Origin: Gammaproteobacteria bacterium
GTDB lineage: Bacteria; Pseudomonadota; Gammaproteobacteria; Eutrophobiales; Eutrophobiaceae
Length of the DNA stretch: 12,941 nucleotides
Direction of reading: 5' to 3'
Assembly (NCBI GenBank): GCA_016844485.1
Contig: JAENIZ010000019.1
Coordinates: forward strand, 1-12,941
The notes beneath the pieces were generated by a model that saw only the letters and a list, made by a program, of their open reading frames with translations, searched no databases and was not told the origin of the DNA. The translations under genes and the position numbers were made by a program. The stretch's first letter is position 1. Every line of letters begins with the position of its first letter. Of the stretch, positions 6,867-12,941 are shown piece after piece.

Positions 6867-6942
6867 GTATATCAATTTTTATAACAACTTGCTTTCCAGC
6901 GACAGGCTCAATATATCAACAGGGAGAAATTATCATTACCCC

Positions 6943-6972
6943 AGAAACTTTTTAAGCATCGAGGTGTCCATA
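6943..6972 (+). promoter_or_regulatory. ECF-type promoter candidate upstream of hvfA3
   Basis: AGAAAC (6943-6948), 17 bases beginning TTTTTAA, then GTCCATA (6966-6972). This matches the hvfA1 promoter candidate in both elements and in spacing. The implied leader to the hvfA3 start is about 70 bases. It would drive hvfA3 and, with no clear terminator following, hvfB, hvfC and genes beyond. Confidence 0.6.
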
Positions 6973-7050
6973 GGTCTGTGTGTATTCACAGGATATGGGA
7001 ACAGGAATTTATTCTTATATCCATCTTTAAATATTCAGGAGGATTTATCA

Positions 7051-7395
7051 ATGTCTAAGAAATATACGTTAAAACCCATTGCGGCTGCACTTGGTACAAC
7101 TTTTATTGTTTCCCTGGCTGCCAGCCCAATCGTCAATGCTGCAGAGAACCCGTTTCAACTGAATGAACTTTCAGGCGGTTTCATGGTCGCCGGCGATGAA
7201 GGCAAGTGCGGCTCCATTTGTGGTGGTGAAAAACCAACCATGAAGGACGGTGAGATGGTCAAATGCGGCAGTACTTGTGGCGAGGTCGCCAAGTGCGGCA
7301 GCATTTGTGGTGGCGCTGCTTCTACAAAAGCAGGTGCTGACAGCAAGGACACTGAAATCGCCAAGTGCGGTAACATTTGTGCTGCTGTTAATTAA
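7051..7395 (+). CDS. hvfA: Divergent HvfA-like precursor 3 with KCGxxC pairs
   Basis: A 114-residue secreted precursor with the same signal peptide type (cut expected after SPIVNA, residue 30) and post-signal segment (AENPFQLNELSGGFMV) as the two upstream paralogues. Its core is different: eight cysteines at 53/57, 72/76, 82/86 and 106/110, arranged as four KCG(S/N)(I/T)C pairs and separated by linkers rich in Gly, Ala, Lys and Thr. Only the first cysteine stands in an EGKCG context. The ATG at 7051 is chosen because AGGAGG at 7037-7042 precedes it and homology begins at MSKK; the open frame upstream to 6865 is noncoding leader and promoter. It is the precursor closest to hvfB and has its own ECF-type promoter. 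Whether its paired cysteines are modified like EGKCG is unknown. Confidence 0.82.
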   Translation: MSKKYTLKPIAAALGTTFIVSLAASPIVNAAENPFQLNELSGGFMVAGDEGKCGSICGGEKPTMKDGEMVKCGSTCGEVAKCGSICGGAASTKAGADSKDTEIAKCGNICAAVN

Positions 7396-7448
7396 CCCTG
7401 AGGCAATTAAGAGTAGTGTAAGGTAACTTAACAACACTTAATCGCTGC

Positions 7449-8321
7449 ATGGCACAAGTAAGCAATAATAGTCATCCTGTACATGGTGCAGGTTTAGGTC
7501 TGCGGCGAGTCCATTTCGACTCGCTCGCAGATCAATTTCCTACTCAAATCAGTTTCATGGAGGTTGCCCCGGAAAACTGGATCGATGTGGGGGGTAAAAC
7601 CGGCCGCCAATTCAGGACAATTGCCGAAAGAATTCCCATTGTCGCTCACGGGCTTTCGCTCAATATCGGAGGTCCGGCCCCTCTGGACGAGACTTTTTTA
7701 ATGCGGGTCAAACAATTTCTCGATGCGCATAACGTTCGTTGTTACAGCGATCATCTCAGTTATTGTACCGATGATTCCCATTTGTATGATCTGTTGCCTA
7801 TCCCCTTTACAGAGGATGCAGTTCATTACGTTGCCAACAGAATCAGGCAAACGCAGGATATCATTGGCCGGCGCATGGCAATAGAGAACATATCCTACTA
7901 CGCGGCGCCGGGTCAGGAGATGAAAGAGATTGATTTTATCAATGCAGTTCTGGAAGAAGCAGATTGTTATCTCCATCTTGATGTCAACAATATTTATGTC
8001 AACAGCATCAACCATCGTTATGATGCCGAGGCCTTTTTAAAGGCGTTACCGGGTGAACGCATTGCCTACGCGCATATTGCGGGCCACTATTTCGAGGCAG
8101 AAGACATTCGAATTGATACACATGGCGCGGATGTCATTGACCCGGTCTGGCGCTTACTGGATGTCGCCTATGATACTTTTGGCGTATTTCCGACGTTACT
8201 GGAACGCGATTTCGATATCCCTCCACTGGACAAGATTTTGAAAGAGGTGGATACCATAGCCAGGATTCAACAGAAATATAATTCGACGCACGATGAAACC
8301 ATCTCAGAACAGCAAGCCTGA
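7449..8321 (+). CDS. hvfB: MNIO family oxidase HvfB (DUF692), RiPP maturase
   Basis: A multinuclear non-heme iron-dependent oxidase of the DUF692 family, 290 residues, the usual length. Family members use two or three iron ions and oxygen to modify cysteines of RiPP precursors; HvfB enzymes act on EGKCG-type peptides. The TIM-barrel metal ligands can be located: Glu38 in MEVAPENW, His67 in VAHGLSLNIG, Asp101-His102 in YSDHLSYC, Glu146 in AIENISYY, Asp178 in HLDVNN, His209 and His213 in AHIAGHY, Asp223 and His225 in DTHG, and Glu252 in LLERDFDIP. The protein has no signal peptide, so modification would occur in the cytoplasm before export. It begins 53 bases after hvfA3, with only a weak ribosome binding site, and its end overlaps hvfC by 29 bases. 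Confidence 0.92.
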   Translation: MAQVSNNSHPVHGAGLGLRRVHFDSLADQFPTQISFMEVAPENWIDVGGKTGRQFRTIAERIPIVAHGLSLNIGGPAPLDETFLMRVKQFLDAHNVRCYSDHLSYCTDDSHLYDLLPIPFTEDAVHYVANRIRQTQDIIGRRMAIENISYYAAPGQEMKEIDFINAVLEEADCYLHLDVNNIYVNSINHRYDAEAFLKALPGERIAYAHIAGHYFEAEDIRIDTHGADVIDPVWRLLDVAYDTFGVFPTLLERDFDIPPLDKILKEVDTIARIQQKYNSTHDETISEQQA

Positions 8322-9069
8322 AACGTTTACTGACGTTCAGTACGCGTTCACACGCCATCTGCGTGATCCCCAGAATAATCCTGCGCCTGCAGATATTGAA
8401 GATCGCCGTATGGGGATCTATCGCGATCTTGTGTACAACAATATTGGACGCATGATAGGTAACTTATTTCCCGTGTTGCGCAAGATTACACCTGATGATC
8501 GCTGGCATTCGATAATACGGGATTTTTTCAAAAGACATCAGTCACACAACCCGGTATTCAACAAGATTCCACTTGAATTTCTGCAGTATCTGGAACATGA
8601 ACGTAATGTCGATGATGATCCTCCATTCATCCTTGAGCTGGCGCATTATGAATGGGTGGAATATGCTGTATCCATAGATGTCAGGGAGATTAAATGGGGG
8701 GGAATTGACCCGGAGGGTGATCTGCTCGAAGATATCCCCGTAATCAGCCCGCTGGCCTGGCGGCTCAAATACCTGTTTCCTGTGCATACCATCAGCCCGG
8801 ATATCCAACCAATAGAAGTGCCATCTCAGCCCACTTATCTCGTTGTGTACCGTGATCGTAATGATAAGGTCAGGTTTATCGAACTTAACCCCGTATCTGC
8901 GCGGCTGCTGGAACTTGTACAGAAGGATCAGAATATACCCGGGCGTATCTTGCTCGAGAATATTGCCAAAGAACTGCAACATCCGAATCCTGAAGTCGTT
9001 ATCAAAGGCGGCGCTGATATCATGCAGGACATGCTCGGCAAAGACGTTCTGTTAGGCACGAAAATCTGA
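8293..9069 (+). CDS. hvfC: HvfC (DUF2063) partner of the MNIO maturase
   Basis: A 258-residue protein of the DUF2063 / NGO1945-like putative DNA-binding family. In RiPP systems this protein is the partner of HvfB and is thought to present the precursor to it. The N-terminal domain (about residues 12-105) shows the family pattern: FTDVQYAFTRHLRDP, RRMGIYRDLVYNNIGRMIGNLFPVLRK, and a WHSIIRDFFKRH helix. The C-terminal part (about 170-258), with PTYLVVYRDRNDKVRFIELNPVSARLLELV, resembles the winged-helix-like recognition domain of the family. The ATG at 8293 lies inside hvfB (29-base overlap), which suggests translational coupling and balanced amounts of the two proteins. No signal peptide is seen. 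Confidence 0.88.
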   Translation: MKPSQNSKPETFTDVQYAFTRHLRDPQNNPAPADIEDRRMGIYRDLVYNNIGRMIGNLFPVLRKITPDDRWHSIIRDFFKRHQSHNPVFNKIPLEFLQYLEHERNVDDDPPFILELAHYEWVEYAVSIDVREIKWGGIDPEGDLLEDIPVISPLAWRLKYLFPVHTISPDIQPIEVPSQPTYLVVYRDRNDKVRFIELNPVSARLLELVQKDQNIPGRILLENIAKELQHPNPEVVIKGGADIMQDMLGKDVLLGTKI

Positions 9070-9184
9070 TTCAGGCAGCCCATGGATTGGGAATGATCTG
9101 TACATCCTGTTACGAGATGCAATAACATAACCGCAGTGTGTTGATCCACTCAGCAATTACCGGCCCTTGAGGGGGTGATGGGTT

Positions 9185-10705
9185 ATGTTCTCGGAACAAC
9201 TGCAGGGTTTTTTGACAACGACCCTGCAATACATGGCGGCGCTTTTTATTGTGGCAATTGGTTTTGCTGTCATTGCAGTTATCGTCGTCTACATCCTCGA
9301 TGTCAGTCAAACAAAACAGGCAATAAGACGCAATTATCCCGTCGTTGGCCATTTCCGGTATTTCTTTGAGAAGCTTGGCGAATTTTTCCGCCAGTATTTC
9401 TTCGCCATGGATCGCGAAGAAATGCCGTTCAATCGTGCACAACGATCCTGGGTATACCGGGCGGCGAAGAATCTCGATAATACGATTGCATTTGGTTCCT
9501 CACGTGATCTGAGGCCATCGGGGACGGTATTATTTGTTAATTGTCCTTACCCCACACTTGGGCAGGATGCTGTGGAACCTGAACAAGTGACGGTTGGCCC
9601 CGGCTGCAGGAAACCCTACACTACTGCCTCGTTTTTTAATATGTCCGCCATGAGCTTCGGTTCCATTTCCAAACCCGCTGTTTTGGCGTTGTCCAACGGT
9701 GCACGCATGGCAGGCTGCTGGATGAATACCGGCGAAGGCGGATTATCTCCCTATCATCTTGAAGGAGGTGCAGACATCGTATTCCAGATGGGGACCGCAA
9801 AATATGGGGTGCGTGACCTTGATGGAAATCTGAGTGACGACAAGCTGCGCGAGCTTGTTAGCCATCCACAGATAAAAATGTTCGAGATTAAGCTCAGTCA
9901 GGGCGCGAAACCGGGCAAAGGCGGCATATTACCGGGCGGCAAGGTCACGGAGGAAATTGCGCGCATTCGCGGCATTCCTTCCGGAAAAGACTCCATCAGC
10001 CCCAACCGGTTTCCGGAGGTCAAAAATAATGCGGAATTATTGGACTTTATCGATCATATACGCACGGTGACGGGCATCCCAACCGGATACAAGGCAGTGA
10101 TTGGGTCCTCTGTCTGGCTGGATGAATTATTCACAGAAATAAACAAGCGCGGCATTGAGAGTGCCCCGGATTTTATTACCGTGGACAGTGCAGACGGCGG
10201 TTCAGGCGCGGCGCCGATGCCGTTGATGGATGATGTGGGGCTGCCGTTACGCGAAAGTCTGCCCATGCTTGTCGATAAACTGAATGAATATGGTCTGCGG
10301 GAAAGAATAAAGGTCATCTCATCCGGAAAATTGATAACGCCTGCGGACGTTGCCTGGGCGTTGTGTCTGGGCGCTGATTTTATCAACACCGCGCGTGGTT
10401 TCATGTTTGCGCTCGGTTGCATTCAGGCCCTGCAATGTAACAAGAACACCTGCCCGACGGGGATTACAACGCATAATAAAAAACTGCAACACGGACTGGT
10501 GCCGGAACAAAAAGCAGTACGTGTCATGCACTATCAGAAAAATATGGTCAAGGAGGTCGGGATGATCGCACATTCCTGTGGTGTCGAGACGCCCCGCCAG
10601 TTACGCCGTAATCATGCAAGGATTGTCACAGATAATGGCCTGTCAATTCCGTTGTATCGATTGCATCCTGATGTAACTCCAAAATCTTCCGCATTACATA
10701 ATTAA
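9185..10705 (+). CDS. Membrane-anchored FMN-binding glutamate synthase-like protein
   Basis: A 506-residue protein of the FMN-binding glutamate synthase family. Residues about 16-38 form one membrane helix, followed by a basic linker. The FMN-binding barrel covers about 150-480, with MSFGSISKPAVLALSNGA, NTGEGGLSPYH, KLSQGAKPGKGG, TVDSADGGSGAAP and VISSGK motifs. Cys412, Cys418 and Cys423 (C-x5-C-x4-C, ending NTCPTG) match the 3Fe-4S ligands of GOGAT. The glutaminase domain, with its N-terminal catalytic Cys, and the GXGXG domain of true glutamate synthase are absent, so glutamate synthesis from glutamine is unlikely. Its position between hvfC and the DoxX-type gene suggests a redox task in the same pathway, but this is inference. 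GAGGGGGTG precedes the ATG. The 115-base gap after hvfC shows no terminator. Confidence 0.88.
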   Translation: MFSEQLQGFLTTTLQYMAALFIVAIGFAVIAVIVVYILDVSQTKQAIRRNYPVVGHFRYFFEKLGEFFRQYFFAMDREEMPFNRAQRSWVYRAAKNLDNTIAFGSSRDLRPSGTVLFVNCPYPTLGQDAVEPEQVTVGPGCRKPYTTASFFNMSAMSFGSISKPAVLALSNGARMAGCWMNTGEGGLSPYHLEGGADIVFQMGTAKYGVRDLDGNLSDDKLRELVSHPQIKMFEIKLSQGAKPGKGGILPGGKVTEEIARIRGIPSGKDSISPNRFPEVKNNAELLDFIDHIRTVTGIPTGYKAVIGSSVWLDELFTEINKRGIESAPDFITVDSADGGSGAAPMPLMDDVGLPLRESLPMLVDKLNEYGLRERIKVISSGKLITPADVAWALCLGADFINTARGFMFALGCIQALQCNKNTCPTGITTHNKKLQHGLVPEQKAVRVMHYQKNMVKEVGMIAHSCGVETPRQLRRNHARIVTDNGLSIPLYRLHPDVTPKSSALHN

Positions 10706-10706
10706 G

Positions 10707-10726
10707 CCAGGGTTTGCGAAACCCGG
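10707..10726 (+). terminator. GC-containing hairpin after the FMN protein gene
   Basis: GGGTTT (10710-10715) and AAACCC (10719-10724) pair around GCG, extended by CC and GG (10707-10726) with one bulged A. It begins one base after the stop codon. What follows (AGCATTATTGTT) is only partly T-rich, so it may be a weak terminator or a processing/stability hairpin. Confidence 0.4.
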
Positions 10727-10794
10727 AGCATTATTGTTGGTCATAAGGTAATGCTGTAAGACACCAGGGTAAAAATGAATATGAGGGGGGAAGT

Positions 10795-11418
10795 ATGGCG
10801 GTGATAATCAAATGTCTGGGTTGCGCCCAGAATATTCTGGACAAGATCCGTGGATCCATCGACTTTATCGGGCCATTGTTACTGCGTATATATCTGGTGC
10901 CTGTATTCTGGGTTGCAAGTAACAATAAATGGAATCCGTTCAACATGGACAGTTCGCTTATGGATACGATTGACTGGTTCGGCGATACCGAGTGGGGACT
11001 GGGTTTGCCCTTTCCGGTATTGAACGCCTATATGGCATGGTCGGCCGAGTATTTCGGCGCCATCCTGCTTGCCCTGGGACTTGCCACACGCTGGATATGT
11101 ATTCCTCTGATGGCTACCATGATTGTGGCTGCGGTCACTGTTCATATCGATCACGGCTGGCAGGCCATACATGATATAAAAAGTCCGTTTGCTTCAGAGT
11201 ATGTGGCAGAGGCCATCGACAGACTGGATGAAGCCAAATCAATACTCAAGGAACATGGCGATTATGACCAGTTAACCGAATACGGTTCTTTTGTTGCGCT
11301 GAATAACGGCATCGAGTGGCCAGCGACATATTTTATTCTGCTGCTGGCCTTGTTTTTCATCGGTGGGGGAAGATATATCAGCGTTGATTACTGGATAGCC
11401 AGAAAATTCAGGCACTAA
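10795..11418 (+). CDS. hvfX: DoxX-type membrane protein HvfX
   Basis: A 207-residue integral membrane protein of the DoxX-like family. Homologues in hvf operons are called HvfX, the copper-RiPP maturation protein. Four hydrophobic segments are visible: about 24-41 (GPLLLRIYLVPVFWVAS), 79-97, 100-118, and 175-191 (WPATYFILLLALFFIGGG). A longer polar loop (about 119-173) lies between the third and fourth. Features typical of the subgroup are LLLRIYLVPVFW, NKWNPF, a HIDHGWQAI segment after helix 3, and NNGIEWPATYF. Cys7 and Cys10 at the N-terminus (CLGC) are suggestive but unproven metal or redox residues. A G-rich Shine-Dalgarno (GAGGGGGG) precedes ATG 10795. It normally accompanies hvfA, hvfB and hvfC; here the FMN protein gene stands between hvfC and hvfX. 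Confidence 0.82.
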   Translation: MAVIIKCLGCAQNILDKIRGSIDFIGPLLLRIYLVPVFWVASNNKWNPFNMDSSLMDTIDWFGDTEWGLGLPFPVLNAYMAWSAEYFGAILLALGLATRWICIPLMATMIVAAVTVHIDHGWQAIHDIKSPFASEYVAEAIDRLDEAKSILKEHGDYDQLTEYGSFVALNNGIEWPATYFILLLALFFIGGGRYISVDYWIARKFRH

Positions 11419-11500
11419 ACATTTCTTCTATGTGGCCGATACTGTGGACTGGACGGATTAACAACGATTGGTCATCCCCCGTTCAGGATGGGGTCCAATT

Positions 11501-12727
11501 GTGCTGACTTCCCAGGCCTTTCTTTTTTTTCTGGCGCTGCTCCTCCTTGCAGCATTGCTCGAACCTCTGGCCGAAAGGTTTCGATTCCCTTTCAGCATTC
11601 TTCTGGTGTTGATTGGTTTTATTGGCTCGGAAGCCTGTATCAGGATATTTGGTGTGGATACGGGCATACGCTGGGATAATATTAATTCGATTATTTCCTA
11701 CGTTATCCTGCCAATCCTGATATTTTGGGCATCGATCGAATTGGATATTAAATCCCTCTGGGGCGATATCATACCGATATCATTATTGTCATTACCTTTA
11801 GTACTTGTATCAGCTGCAATTACAGCAGTTGGTGTCTACTATGGTATTAATCATCCCGGCTTTCCCTGGACTGCGGCATTGCTGACGGGTGCATTGTTGT
11901 CCGCACCTGATGCAGCAGCGGTTTTATCATTATTGAAAAAATCCAATGCACCGAGGCGATTAAGCTTGTTACTGGAAGGGGAGAGCCTGTTTAACGATGC
12001 AACCGCAGTTGTGCTCTTCAGTATTTTGATTGCCATGGCGTTGTCCGGTGAACAAAACAGCACCTGGGGTTCAGCATTAATGCAGTTTTTATCTGTCTTT
12101 TGTGGCGGATTGGCGGTGGGCGCAATGATCGGCATTATTGCGCATGTTGTTCTCAAGGTATTCAACGGAACAAATGTCTATGTTCTTGTTACAGTAGTCA
12201 GTGCCTATACATCTTATATTCTTGCCGATAATTTTCTGCACCTGTCGGGCGTGATGGCGGTGTTATCAGCAGGTCTCGTCATCGGGTCTCTTGATCGCAG
12301 GTTACAGCGGAATGAGGTAAAACATTTTGTCGATGAATTCTGGAGGCTTGCACACTATATTGCCGAAGCGCTGATATTTCTTCTTGCAGGGGTAACCATT
12401 AATTTAACAATGTTTACTGATCAGTGGCTGGCTATACTGATTGGCATTACCGCGGTACTTGCAGCGAGAGTAATAATCATATTCGGTGTATTTCCACTGG
12501 CGAATCATTTGCCGGGCATGACACCGGTGCCGGTCAAGCAACAGATCATATTGACCTGGGGAGGCGTGCGCGGCACGATGACACTCGCACTCGCATTATC
12601 GCTGCCGTTGAGTTTGAGTTACTGGTACACCATCCAGTCCATTGCCTATGGTGTTGTGCTGTTTACATTGTTTGTGCAGGCAACGACGATGAATCCGTTA
12701 ATCAGGAGATTAAATCTGGAAAGCTAA
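11501..12727 (+). CDS. Cation:proton antiporter, CPA1/NhaP type
   Basis: A polytopic inner-membrane antiporter that exchanges Na+ or K+ for protons, with about a dozen hydrophobic segments. CPA1 motifs are visible: LLSAPDAAAVLSLLKK (in place of the common LLSATDPVAV), EGESLFNDATAVVLF with the ion-binding Asp at residue 166, and LTWGGVRGTMTLALAL near residue 354. The GTG at 11501 is chosen as start (408 residues), because it puts the first helix (AFLFFLALLLLAALLEP) right after the start and has a GGATGGGG upstream. A TTG at 11468 in the same frame would add 11 residues, VIPRSGWGPIV after the initiator Met. It follows hvfX by about 80 bases with no clear terminator, so cotranscription is possible. 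A functional link to copper is not shown. Substrate cannot be told from sequence. Confidence 0.88.
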   Translation: MLTSQAFLFFLALLLLAALLEPLAERFRFPFSILLVLIGFIGSEACIRIFGVDTGIRWDNINSIISYVILPILIFWASIELDIKSLWGDIIPISLLSLPLVLVSAAITAVGVYYGINHPGFPWTAALLTGALLSAPDAAAVLSLLKKSNAPRRLSLLLEGESLFNDATAVVLFSILIAMALSGEQNSTWGSALMQFLSVFCGGLAVGAMIGIIAHVVLKVFNGTNVYVLVTVVSAYTSYILADNFLHLSGVMAVLSAGLVIGSLDRRLQRNEVKHFVDEFWRLAHYIAEALIFLLAGVTINLTMFTDQWLAILIGITAVLAARVIIIFGVFPLANHLPGMTPVPVKQQIILTWGGVRGTMTLALALSLPLSLSYWYTIQSIAYGVVLFTLFVQATTMNPLIRRLNLES

Positions 12728-12737
12728 CCAAAAGAAA

Positions 12738-12941
12738 TCATAGCAAAGCTTTAAATTCATCTACTGTCAGACCAGCATCCTTGACAATGCCACCCATCGT
12801 ATATGCATTTATCGGGTTGGCTCTTGGAATAGTAATAATACGGGAACCGTCTGACATGACTATATGTTTGCCTTGGCGTTTGATTTCAAACCCTGCTTTA
12901 ACCAAGGCACGGATCGCATCCTGATGCGATATCCCGGGTAT
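12738..12941 (-). CDS. HicA-like toxin, partial (start beyond the window)
   Basis: On the minus strand the last 204 bases encode 67 residues and a stop, open to the window edge. The sequence (IPGISHQDAIRALVKAGFEI, then KRQGKHIVMSDGSRIITIPR, ending GGIVKDAGLTVDEFKALL) fits the HicA/YcfA mRNA interferase family: a small dsRBD-like fold with the key His in GKHIVM and the C-terminal GGIVKDAGLT segment. Only a few N-terminal residues should be missing. It converges with the antiporter gene, with ten bases between the two stops. The HicB-like antitoxin would be expected upstream of it on the minus strand, outside the window, so a complete toxin-antitoxin pair cannot be confirmed. Confidence 0.8.
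   Translation of the reverse strand: MPGISHQDAIRALVKAGFEIKRQGKHIVMSDGSRIITIPRANPINAYTMGGIVKDAGLTVDEFKALL

Noticed and set aside
6865..7050. 62-residue N-terminal extension of hvfA3
   Set aside because: The homologous signal peptide starts at 7051 after a perfect AGGAGG, and the extension covers the promoter candidate and leader.
12424..12924. 166-residue plus-strand ORF overlapping the antiporter end and the HicA-like gene
   Set aside because: It is out of frame with the clear CPA1 motifs and antisense to the HicA-like gene; its composition does not look like a protein.

Overview
This window is a piece of a bacterial chromosome, most likely from a gammaproteobacterium. Four things suggest this: an rpfE-like gene, recJ, prfB and lysS in that order (a linkage familiar from gammaproteobacteria), RF2 made by programmed frameshifting, an Hvf-type copper-RiPP operon, and moderate GC content. 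The genus cannot be fixed from the sequence. No tRNA, rRNA, insertion sequence or CRISPR array was seen.

Left part (about 1-5800): housekeeping genes on the plus strand. They are an RpfE/phosphoglycerate-mutase-like protein, the single-strand exonuclease RecJ, release factor 2 (in-frame UGA at codon 26) and lysyl-tRNA synthetase. Three of the intergenic gaps hold degenerate 7-base repeats, each as a direct array followed by inverted copies that could fold into hairpins.

Middle and right (about 5800-11420): a putative metal-binding RiPP (HvfA/oxazolin/bufferin-like) locus. Three secreted precursor peptides share a nearly identical signal and post-signal segment but have different Cys-rich cores. 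The cores are EGKCG repeats plus a Met/Glu repeat in the first, seven KCG motifs in the second, and four KCGxxC pairs in the third. They are followed by the MNIO oxidase HvfB (DUF692) and its partner HvfC (DUF2063), whose genes overlap. Next come a membrane-anchored FMN/3Fe-4S glutamate-synthase-like protein and HvfX (a DoxX-type membrane protein). The working model is that HvfB and HvfC convert core cysteines into copper-binding groups before export, while HvfX and the FMN protein act at the membrane.

Regulation of the locus looks elaborate. Near-identical ECF-type promoter elements (same 17-base spacer) lie upstream of precursors 1 and 3. Hairpin plus T-rich modules sit just before the ribosome binding sites of precursors 1 and 2, the first overlapping a 24-codon leader ORF. 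Three consecutive stem-loops, the last terminator-like, fill the gap before precursor 3. No ECF sigma factor gene lies in the window.

Right end: a CPA1-type cation:proton antiporter, then on the minus strand the 3' part of a HicA-like toxin gene that runs off the window.
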